From NCBI RefSeq assembly GCF_024138165.1, contig NZ_CP100004.1, forward strand, positions 62,001 through 126,000: a stretch of 64,000 nucleotides of DNA, written 5' to 3'. The position numbers and the translations under genes were made by a program. The notes below the pieces were generated by a model. The model did no database searches and had not been told where the DNA came from. It saw nothing but the letters and a program-made list of their open reading frames with translations. Below are positions 57,360 through 64,000 of the stretch, piece by piece; within the stretch, counting starts at the first letter, position 1, and each line of letters starts with the position of its first letter. The DNA is from Halorussus vallis. Lineage in GTDB: Archaea; Halobacteriota; Halobacteria; Halobacteriales; Haladaptataceae.

Positions 57360-57401
57360 CCCTCGTAAGGACGCGTGAGCGGTTCGACCCCGCTCCGAGG
57401 G
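57360..57401 (+). ncRNA. tRNA-like acceptor/T-arm minihelix at a transcript start
   Basis: Acceptor CCCTCG 57360-57365 with CGAGGG 57396-57401, and directly stacked T-arm GAGCGG 57377-57382, loop TTCGACC, CCGCTC 57390-57395. All 12 pairs are Watson-Crick. An 11-nt linker. The TATA centre is 32 bases upstream and the next ATG is 4 nt downstream, the cleanest example of the family. Confidence 0.75.
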
Positions 57402-57405
57402 CCTG

Positions 57406-57735
57406 ATGGTAAAAATTTCTCTCAGCATAGTCGTACTGCAAGCACTTATCGACGACCGAACCGTCGAAATCCAGTGCGCGAAGAACCACGGGTTCCACAT
57501 CGTCGCCGACGGCGTGCGGATCGCCAACGACAACGCGAAGGGCGGACTCCCGATAGAGCACTTCGAGTACCCGTTAGAGCGCGTCGACCTCTCGGCGGAC
57601 GCCGAAGACCTCTGCGTCGAACTGAAACGGCGGTCGAAGCGCCGCAGGCATCGTCGCCGGATGGAGCGCCTGAACACCGAAAGCCACTGCTTGGCTGAAG
57701 GCGAGGAACTCCCAATTCCGCGTCCGAGCGAATAG
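57406..57735 (+). CDS. small protein behind minihelix
   Basis: A 109-residue protein. The first half (VKISLSIVVLQALIDDRTVE, CAKNHGFHIVADGVRI) is beta-type; the centre ELKRRSKRRRHRRRMERL is very basic and probably binds nucleic acid. It lies between the tRNA-like minihelix and the 9-bp repeat array before the ATPase gene. No family known. Confidence 0.6.
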   Translation: MVKISLSIVVLQALIDDRTVEIQCAKNHGFHIVADGVRIANDNAKGGLPIEHFEYPLERVDLSADAEDLCVELKRRSKRRRHRRRMERLNTESHCLAEGEELPIPRPSE

Positions 57736-57738
57736 CCT

Positions 57739-57896
57739 ACGGTCCCTCAGCCACCTCCGTCCCCTGAACCACTGTAGGAACCTTAGGTACCTTAGCCACC
57801 TAAGCCACCTAAGCCATCTAAGCTACCTAAGCCACCCCAGGTACATACGCCAGCGAAGCTACCTCAGCCACCGAAGCCCCCACAGCCACCATAGCC
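57739..57896. repeat. 9-bp repeats running into the ATPase start codon
   Basis: About a dozen consecutive 9-bp units of the type CCTAAGCCA, CCTTAGCCA, TCTAAGCTA, CCTCAGCCA and CCATAGCCA, ending with the ATG itself. Opposite main orientation to the parA-side array. No TATA box fits between repeats and start, so the promoter is overlapped by the array and should be controlled by its binding protein. Confidence 0.8.
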
Positions 57897-60275
57897 ATGT
57901 CTACGTTCGACAAAATTCAGAGTCAAGACGACACGTCGGCGGCCGTCGCCGCCGAGAACAAGGTCAAGAAACGAATCCGGGACCGACTCCGCCGGGAGAA
58001 CCGCGAAGTCGAAGCCGAGGTCCGCTCGATCATCTCGAAAGCCGAGGAAGCCCTCGCCGGAGAGAGCGAGCACATCCCCGAGAAACTCCTGGGGAAACTC
58101 CATTGGTACCTCTGGCTCGACCCTGACCGGGCCGAGGTCCTCCATCCGCAGAACGACGACCTCGCTCGCAAGTATAAGCGGTACTTCCAGCGGTGTCACG
58201 TGGACCGTGAGCGCGGCATCCGACCCGACCCCCAAGAGGAGTACAAGATTCTCAACGAAGTCGCGAAGGCGCTCGGGTATCAGTCCTCCGTGACCGACCG
58301 CAGCCAGTACGCACCCGTTCGCCTCGAAAGCATCGACGAACCGGGCGCGAAGTCAGTCGAGAACCCGACTCCAATCGGACGGCGACGGATCGGCCACGAC
58401 GACCCCGCTGACCCCGAGGACCGCGCGGTCGAAATCCCACATCAATCCTGCGACCACATCCTTGCGGTCGCCCTCCCCCGGAGTGGGAAAGACTCGACGC
58501 TCGCCAGCATCGGGAAGAATCTGTGGGACGAACACGGCTATAGCTATTTCTCGATTCTCGACGACGGCCGGATGGAGACGCCGATGCTCGCCATTCCGAA
58601 CGACGAGAAGGTGATTCAACAGAACCTCGAACGCTTCGGACAAGAACCGGATGCCTTCGACGCCGAGGTGTTCGTCCCCGCGATGGACGGCCTCCCCGAG
58701 CGCCTCCCGCAGAACTTTACACGGTTCAGCATCGGCATCGACTCGCTCACTCCGCACTTGATTCTCCGACTTGCGGGTGTCACGAAGAGCGACGAGACGG
58801 TCGAAGCGCGAATCAAGCAGGCGCTCGACGATACACTCGCCGGAACCGGTCAGGTGACCGAACTCGTCGCGCGCCTGCAAAGCTACGCGAAGCAGATGGA
58901 GGCGACTATCGAGTGGACCGAGATTCACGAGCGTCAGTCCGGTAAGCATGAGACCGAGACGTATACGGCGAACTTCCAGATGGACGCCGAGGACGCGCTG
59001 AACACGGCCGCCCAACGACTCGGCCAACTTGCGGGCGAAGGCCTCGTCACGTCACCCGACGCGGTGACGAATCTCGACATGCAGAAGGTCATCGCACGCC
59101 AGGAACAGGCGGCGGTGCTCTGCTGTAATTTCCTGAAACAGGGCCAGGAGGCGTTGAAGTACACGATTATGGACCTCTGGCTTAGACTCATCTATCAGGC
59201 CCGAGACGACAACCCGCGACTGCCGCGGGTCTGCCTGGAGATTCGCGAGTTGAAGAACGTCGCACCGTCGAAACTCGCCGACGTGCGGTACAAGGACGCG
59301 ATAAAGACGCTCCAGCAGACGATTTTCTTCATCTCGACGCAGGGCGGGTCACGCCGGATTCTGATGCTCGGGAGTACGCAGAAGCTGAACGACGTATACA
59401 AGCCCGTGCGGTCGAATATGGCGACGAAGATACTGCTCCGTCTCGGTGAAGAGGAAATCGAGACTCTCGACCGGTCGTACCACTTCGACTATCGGCAGAA
59501 GGACCAACTCGCGGAGTTCTCCATCGGCCAGGGCATGATTCTCGCGGGTGGGGAGGCGTACTGGCCGATAGACCTCCGAGGAGCACCGTGCGGGCTTGGA
59601 CTCGGCGACCAGCACTGGTTCGACCGCTACGGCCGCGCGTGGGGCGCTCGCGTCCGCCAGAGCCTGAACGACTACTGGAACACGAAACACAGCGACAGCG
59701 AGTGGTGGGTACACGTCCCCGACGCGGAAGTCCGCGAGATGGACGACCCGCCGAAAATTGGGGATACGTACTCCGAGTGGTACCTGCTCTCCGAGGATTT
59801 CCCCGACGAGACGGAGCGGGAGGACGTCGACCGCGCGCTCATTCGAGACGTGCTTGAGAACCGCCGCGAGTATCCGGTGAAGACGGACCTCTCGCTCGCG
59901 GAGACGGGCGCGGGCAACCGCCAGCGCGACCTCTCGATAGCGCCTGCGGACCCCGAGGATAGCGGTGTAGACGACCTCGCCGAGGAGTTCGGCGTGCCGC
60001 AGGACGTGCAGCCGTGGCTGGCGGACCGAACGCGGCCCGGCCGCCAGCGGATGGTCGAAGCCTGCCGCATCCTCCAGGAACACGGCCCGTTCCAGTGGTA
60101 CAAGGACATGGACGAATTCCTCTCGTATCCCGAGTCGACGATGCGGAATTACGTCGAACCCGAGGGCCTCGAACCCTGTTTCGACACCTCTGGGTCGAAG
60201 ATAAAGCTGACACCGGTCGGCGAGCAGGTGGCGAACATCGAGTGGGAAGTCCTCGAAGAAAAACTTAGAGCGTAA
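57897..60275 (+). CDS. coupling-protein/HerA-like P-loop ATPase
   Basis: A 792-residue protein. ILAVALPRSGKDSTLASIGK near 187-206 is Walker A (GxxxxGK variant PRSGKDST). RVCLEIRELKNVAPSK near 445 occupies the Walker B place but has Glu without the usual DE pair. LMLGSTQKLNDVYKPVRSNM near 490 fits the sensor region of VirD4/TraG/HerA ATPases. A C-terminal wHTH (MRNYVEPEGLEPCFD) follows. Probably moves DNA or protein across the membrane with the preceding cassette, in conjugation-like transfer or particle packaging. Confidence 0.75.
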   Translation: MSTFDKIQSQDDTSAAVAAENKVKKRIRDRLRRENREVEAEVRSIISKAEEALAGESEHIPEKLLGKLHWYLWLDPDRAEVLHPQNDDLARKYKRYFQRCHVDRERGIRPDPQEEYKILNEVAKALGYQSSVTDRSQYAPVRLESIDEPGAKSVENPTPIGRRRIGHDDPADPEDRAVEIPHQSCDHILAVALPRSGKDSTLASIGKNLWDEHGYSYFSILDDGRMETPMLAIPNDEKVIQQNLERFGQEPDAFDAEVFVPAMDGLPERLPQNFTRFSIGIDSLTPHLILRLAGVTKSDETVEARIKQALDDTLAGTGQVTELVARLQSYAKQMEATIEWTEIHERQSGKHETETYTANFQMDAEDALNTAAQRLGQLAGEGLVTSPDAVTNLDMQKVIARQEQAAVLCCNFLKQGQEALKYTIMDLWLRLIYQARDDNPRLPRVCLEIRELKNVAPSKLADVRYKDAIKTLQQTIFFISTQGGSRRILMLGSTQKLNDVYKPVRSNMATKILLRLGEEEIETLDRSYHFDYRQKDQLAEFSIGQGMILAGGEAYWPIDLRGAPCGLGLGDQHWFDRYGRAWGARVRQSLNDYWNTKHSDSEWWVHVPDAEVREMDDPPKIGDTYSEWYLLSEDFPDETEREDVDRALIRDVLENRREYPVKTDLSLAETGAGNRQRDLSIAPADPEDSGVDDLAEEFGVPQDVQPWLADRTRPGRQRMVEACRILQEHGPFQWYKDMDEFLSYPESTMRNYVEPEGLEPCFDTSGSKIKLTPVGEQVANIEWEVLEEKLRA

Positions 60276-60292
60276 TACAGTTTATTGAGACG

Positions 60293-61267
60293 ATGAACGA
60301 CCAACAGCACACCCATAACCCTGACGGCCTCGAAGCACAGTTCGGACAGTTCTTCCGACGCTACTACAGCGACGAAATCGGCAACCTCGCCCGGAACTAC
60401 CCGACCGACCGAGCGTTGTACGTCGATTGGACCGACCTCTACCAGTACGACAACAGTCTCGCCGACGACCTGCTCTCAAACGGCAGCCAACTCCGCGAGT
60501 ACGCGGAAGAGGCGCTTCGAAACTACGACCTCCCCATCGACGTGAGTCTCGGCCGCGCGAGCTTTCGCGTGCGGAACCTCCCGGACGAAGCAACGTTCGA
60601 CGTGGGCGACTACCGCGTCTCGGACCTCGGAAGTCTGCTCGCAATCGAGGGCGAAGTCGTTTGGTGTTCGGAAGTCGAACCGTTTGCCGAGGACGCTGCG
60701 TTCGCCTGCCAACGGTGCGGCACCCTGACCTACATCCCACAGTCGTTCGGCGACCTCCGCGAACCCGCCGAATGCCAGGGATGCGAGCAACAGGGACCGT
60801 TCACCATCAATCAGAAGCAGTCAGAACTCGTCGATTATCGGAAGCTCAAGCTGGAAGCCGTCGACAGCAATCTTGCCGATCCGCCGACGCTCGACGCTGC
60901 CGTAAAGGAGGACCTTGTGGACCGCGTGGGGCCGGGCGACTTCGTGACGGTCGTCGGCGTCTACAAGACGCTCCCGCAGCAGGACGACTGTATCTTCGAC
61001 ACCTACGTCGACGTGTGGGACATCGACCGCGACGTCGACGCGAAGGCGGATAAGCTTTCGAAGTCGGCGCTCGAAGACCGAATTCTCGCATTCGTCGAGG
61101 GCGAACAGGCGAGTGACGAGTTCGGCGTCCCCCAACAGGCGGTCGTCGACGACCTCGCCAACGAAGGTGTCCGGGAAGAAGAAACGACGGACAGAATCGC
61201 CGAGTTGGTCGAGGACGCGAACGAACCGTTAGACGAAATCGGCGGTGGCCGGTTGATGATGCGGTAG
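60293..61267 (+). CDS. stand-alone MCM N-terminal domain protein
   Basis: A 324-residue protein. VSDLGSLLAIEGEVVWCSEV, ACQRCGTLTYIPQ (near 138) and ECQGCEQQGPFTI (near 161) match the OB fold and zinc finger of MCM helicase N-terminal domains. DYRKLKLEAVDSN and GDFVTVVGVYKTLPQ follow the family. The AAA+ ATPase part (Walker A, B, Arg finger) is absent; a C-terminal winged helix (FGVPQQAVVDDLANEGVREE) follows directly. It may load or block the host MCM at the element origin. Confidence 0.82.
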   Translation: MNDQQHTHNPDGLEAQFGQFFRRYYSDEIGNLARNYPTDRALYVDWTDLYQYDNSLADDLLSNGSQLREYAEEALRNYDLPIDVSLGRASFRVRNLPDEATFDVGDYRVSDLGSLLAIEGEVVWCSEVEPFAEDAAFACQRCGTLTYIPQSFGDLREPAECQGCEQQGPFTINQKQSELVDYRKLKLEAVDSNLADPPTLDAAVKEDLVDRVGPGDFVTVVGVYKTLPQQDDCIFDTYVDVWDIDRDVDAKADKLSKSALEDRILAFVEGEQASDEFGVPQQAVVDDLANEGVREEETTDRIAELVEDANEPLDEIGGGRLMMR

Positions 61268-61268
61268 T

Positions 61269-61925
61269 CTACAGCGCGTAGGTCGGCATGTACTCATGGC
61301 CGGTGTCCGCGGCGTAGAGGGCAATGTTCGCCTCGATGTCCGATTCTGTGTATTTGAGAACCGTCTGCTCAAGCGCGTCCCACTGTTCACGGCCGTCCTC
61401 CGGAAGCGACTCGATGTACTTCGGTGCGAGTTCCTCGCCGAATCGCGTGTTGTCGAGTTTCGCACCTTCCCACGTGGTGACGCACTCGGGAATCTCGTAG
61501 TAGTCGAGTGCTTCTTCGAGTGACGGCCATTTCTTGTTCATCTCGTCGGCGATGGGTTTGCGGATTTCCAGCAGGTCGACGTGCTCGCTCGCGCACGCAA
61601 GCGTTGGACAGTCCGAGAACCCGAGCGCCTCGATTTTGTCGCCGAGGAATGTGAGGTCGAAGAAGTCCGCGCCGTAGGAGACGAGTGCTTCCGGGTCGCG
61701 GTCGTTCAGCCACTCGTAGGCCGACCGAATCACGTCAGTTTCATCGCCGACGACGTTCTTCCGTGAAAACATCGTCACGTCGGCGTCGTCGCTGCCGAGT
61801 TCGTGGTAGCCGACGCCGATGGCTATGAGGTCGTCGGAGTCGCCGTCAAACCCGCTTGTTTCGATGTCGAGAGTGCCGATGCTGTCGTAGCATTTGTCAG
61901 CAGGGAGGTTCAGTTCGAACATCAT
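61269..61925 (-). CDS. DEDD 3'-5' exonuclease (RNase H-like)
   Basis: A 218-residue protein. IGTLDIETSGFDGDSDDLIA is Exo I (DIE). VSYGADFFDLTFLGDKI is Exo II with the Asp. LKYTESDIEANIALYAADTG is Exo III with YxxxD, making it DEDDy type. It resembles the exonuclease domain of B-family polymerases and RNase_H_2 proteins. Probably trims DNA or RNA ends in replication or repair. Convergent with the MCM-like gene. Confidence 0.85.
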   Translation of the reverse strand: MMFELNLPADKCYDSIGTLDIETSGFDGDSDDLIAIGVGYHELGSDDADVTMFSRKNVVGDETDVIRSAYEWLNDRDPEALVSYGADFFDLTFLGDKIEALGFSDCPTLACASEHVDLLEIRKPIADEMNKKWPSLEEALDYYEIPECVTTWEGAKLDNTRFGEELAPKYIESLPEDGREQWDALEQTVLKYTESDIEANIALYAADTGHEYMPTYAL

Positions 61926-61990
61926 TTTATTCTGTCAGTCGGACTAATTAGTTCTTACTGTAAGGCGTCCTCTCAGCGGGCGCTGTCACG

Positions 61991-62068
61991 CGCCTCAGCC
62001 ATTCCACGTCCGGATACCTCAGCCACCGTAGGTAGCTTAGGCACCTTAGCCAGCACAGCCAGCGCGCC
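61991..62068. repeat. 9-bp repeats upstream of exonuclease gene
   Basis: Units such as CCTCAGCCA, CCGTAGGTA, GCTTAGGCA, CCTTAGCCA and GCACAGCCA in register, 66 to 143 bases upstream of the exonuclease start. Fourth location of the 9-bp family. Confidence 0.65.
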
Positions 62069-62268
62069 GAGAAACACCGGCTCCGTCCGGTCGTCCACTC
62101 GCGAGCGCGCCCCCTTACGCACTATCAACTAGAGTCAACCACGACTAGAAGAAATCTGAACCTGAGACGTACACTTTGGTGTTCGGCGGCGGAGTCTATC
62201 GTGTCCTCCAGGGACGGTCACAACAAGACGAATCTTTCAGCTCGACCAACAGAAATAGCGGGGTTACT
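62069..62268. other. intergenic, nothing clear
   Basis: Between the 9-bp repeats and the 78-residue gene. No convincing ORF, promoter or strong hairpin seen; moderate AT content. Confidence 0.3.
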
Positions 62269-62505
62269 TCAGCGGTCGGACTCGTCGTTCTCGCCCTGTA
62301 ACTCGCGGTCTATAATCGCGTCAACCGATTGACCTCGCCCGATGACAGGCGGCCCCTCTGCTTCGACCTCCCGCGGCGTTAAGAACGAATACTTCCGCGC
62401 AAGGTCGCGGTCTGAACAGACTCCCCACGCGTACAAGAGCAAGTCGTCACGATTCACTCGCTCCCACTTCTCCTCCGGAACGTACTCGCCCTCCTCTCGA
62501 CCCAT
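62269..62505 (-). CDS. small hypothetical protein
   Basis: A 78-residue acidic protein (WERVNRDDLLLYAWGVCSDR, DLARKYSFLTPREVEAEGPP). Helical, no family recognised. Confidence 0.5.
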   Translation of the reverse strand: MGREEGEYVPEEKWERVNRDDLLLYAWGVCSDRDLARKYSFLTPREVEAEGPPVIGRGQSVDAIIDRELQGENDESDR

Positions 62506-62578
62506 ACACCGAGCACGTTCCCCGAAAGCATAGCCGTACCTCGAACCAACTACTATCCGACAGAGAAGTAGTTGAGAT

Positions 62579-63217
62579 TCACAGTGAGATTGTTCTACCC
62601 TCTCCCTCTACTTCTTCGATTGAAACCTCTGCGTCTTCGGTATAGGCCCACTTATCTACCGTTTCCCCCTCATTAGTGAACGCTTGTTGATTCCATACGA
62701 CGTGAAGCTGAAGCTCAGAGGGCGAGAAATTCTCGGCAATTTTGTTGAATACCCAGCCATCTACCTTCTTGCCGGGATATACACCGCTTGTAGCATCATT
62801 TTCATAGAGAGAGTTCCGGTACGTCTGGAGCTTCTTTCCCTCAACAATGTATCTCTCGGTTATGTCGTCCCTCATCCCCCCATCATCAACTCGTTCGCCT
62901 TTATAGTAGAGATCTATTGCATCCCCCGATGGGCCTGTCGTCGGAAATTCCTGTTCTGAATCGCCGTTGTGAACTACACTTAGATGAGTGAGAAGAAACA
63001 CGGCCCCTGACTCAGTATGTAGTTTTTGCTTATTTCTTCCGTAAACGCGCATTAGAGAATCCGTCAAGACGTATTTCGTAGGGGTAAACTCCACTCCGTT
63101 ATGTGTCGAAGAGTCCCCAACTTTCCGGTTCTGGAGCATCCCGCTTATAGACGAGCAACCGGCAATAGAAGCAGTTCCCATTCCCGTGATGGTTGCTAGA
63201 AGCTTTCGTCTGTACAT
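62579..63217 (-). CDS. Tat-type lipoprotein, low GC
   Basis: A 212-residue protein starting MYRRKLLATITGMGTASIAG followed by CSSISG: a twin-arginine-like signal ending in a lipobox (IAGC), so it is exported and lipid-anchored. The mature chain (VLTDSLMRVYGRNKQKLHTE, GAVFLLTHLSVVHNGDSEQE) matches the DUF4352-like beta-sandwich style. The base composition is much lower in GC than its neighbours, suggesting recent acquisition. Confidence 0.7.
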   Translation of the reverse strand: MYRRKLLATITGMGTASIAGCSSISGMLQNRKVGDSSTHNGVEFTPTKYVLTDSLMRVYGRNKQKLHTESGAVFLLTHLSVVHNGDSEQEFPTTGPSGDAIDLYYKGERVDDGGMRDDITERYIVEGKKLQTYRNSLYENDATSGVYPGKKVDGWVFNKIAENFSPSELQLHVVWNQQAFTNEGETVDKWAYTEDAEVSIEEVEGEGRTISL

Positions 63218-63283
63218 AACACCGAATTGCTGTATCTATATAAGTATTTTATCCTAATCGGTAAGTTCGATAATCTGTATCTT

Positions 63284-64000
63284 CTATGAGTACCGAACGT
63301 CGAACTCCTTGTACGCCCGCAGTTGCTCGTGGAACCCACGTCGCGTATCCAGTAACGCACCGTCTGAACCCCCGGTTTCAGTCTCCGGGAACGCCACGTC
63401 AACGTCCGAGAGAACATCGTCCTCGTCGACGCCCCGGATCTCGTCGCGCAGCTTGTCTCGCTTGGTTTCGATTTTCAGTTCTCGGCGGACCAATTTCTCT
63501 TCATGCCGGAGGTCTTCAAGGGCCTCGCGCGCCTGTCGGAACTCACCATGTAGGCGACGCTCGTACTTGTCGAGTGCGTCATCGAGGACCGTGAGCGCAG
63601 CGTCAATCGTGTCCTCGTGCTGTTCGAACGCGTCGAACAGTCGCCACTCGGCCTCTCGGCGCGCGTCGTCGACAGCCTGGTCGAGACGGTCGCCGAGGTC
63701 TTGGTCGTAGTACCGGTCGAGCACGTCCCGGAGCGCGTCCCGGTACGCTTCGGGGTGGCGGGCTTCGAATGCGTTGACCTCCACGGGATCCATGTCGTCG
63801 GCGTACTCGGCGAACGTATCCTTCTGGCGCTCGTAGGCGAGCGCGCCCGGATTTCGGTATTCCAGGCCGGACGGGTCCTTCGCCGGAGTCCCTGGCAGGT
63901 CGTACTCGACGACCTGCTCAAGCGTGAGCGCAGCGTGGTGGACGTAGGCTTCAACGTCGTGAAAGGCCGCCTCGATTTCGAGTTTCCGCGCTGCCGAGAC
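63284..64000 (-). CDS. hypothetical helical protein, 5' end beyond window
   Basis: 239 residues are visible with no stop up to position 64000, so the real start is outside. Rich in charged helices (RDVLDRYYDQDLGDRLDQAV, ALEDLRHEEKLVRRELKIET), probably coiled coil, with the internal ATG at 63793 not the true start. No family recognised. Confidence 0.6.
   Translation of the reverse strand, partial: VSAARKLEIEAAFHDVEAYVHHAALTLEQVVEYDLPGTPAKDPSGLEYRNPGALAYERQKDTFAEYADDMDPVEVNAFEARHPEAYRDALRDVLDRYYDQDLGDRLDQAVDDARREAEWRLFDAFEQHEDTIDAALTVLDDALDKYERRLHGEFRQAREALEDLRHEEKLVRRELKIETKRDKLRDEIRGVDEDDVLSDVDVAFPETETGGSDGALLDTRRGFHEQLRAYKEFDVRYS

Noticed and set aside
1-64000. CRISPR array or cas genes
   Set aside because: No regularly spaced identical repeats with unique spacers and no Cas motif seen; the 9-bp repeats have no spacers.

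Overview
This is a high-GC haloarchaeal window (class Halobacteria). The proteins are strongly acidic, promoters are TATA-type with many leaderless starts, and there are TFB, Orc1/Cdc6 and MCM-like genes, a type IV pilin and Tat/Sec secreted proteins. No rRNA, ordinary tRNA or housekeeping operon is visible. ParA, Orc1 with an origin, a tyrosine recombinase, two DNA methyltransferases, a transposase and a large secreted/membrane gene block point to an extrachromosomal or integrative element (plasmid, plasmid-virus or conjugative type).

Layout. 0-4.5 kb: accessory genes (DUF1643, an AbrB-like protein, TFB, a DUF6884-like protein). 4.8-7.3 kb: a parA/partner operon followed by long 9-bp repeat arrays (probable centromere). 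7.4-9.9 kb: an m6A and an m5C methyltransferase. 10.1-12.3 kb: an IS4-type transposase. 12.3-18 kb: a wHTH repressor-like gene, palindromic operators and a tightly overlapping operon of small zinc-ribbon genes that contains a tyrosine recombinase and, directly after it, an array of four tRNA-like elements. 18.1-27.7 kb: a long leftward run of small genes (PadR regulator, radical SAM, ASCH/PUA-like, GNAT, J-domain, zinc ribbons). 27.9-31.3 kb: orc1 and a replication origin with nested inverted repeats. 31.5-57 kb: secreted and membrane proteins, including two giant paralogous surface proteins, a subtilisin, a pilin and a rightward cassette of about 14 membrane or secreted genes. 57-61.3 kb: a coupling-protein/HerA-like ATPase and a stand-alone MCM N-terminal protein. 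61.3-64 kb: a DEDD exonuclease, a lipoprotein and a gene cut by the window edge.

The most unusual content is non-coding. (1) At least nine short elements fold as a tRNA acceptor stem plus T-arm (T-loop TTCRANY); several sit 2-16 nt before a start codon, and in three cases the 5' strand begins about 32-35 bp after a TATA box. (2) An almost invariant 12-mer, CGCCCACGCCTA, occurs eight times; in six cases it lies in the loop of an otherwise unrelated stem, and three times it follows a tRNA-like minihelix in a leader. (3) Two tandem hairpins near the origin have compensatory stem changes and an identical 13-nt loop sequence that also forms the last bases before the orc1 start codon, suggesting copy-number control by antisense or decoy RNA. 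(4) 9-bp repeats found beside parA recur at three more promoters or leaders, suggesting a partition protein that also acts as a regulator. All of these are sequence observations; their functions are inferred.
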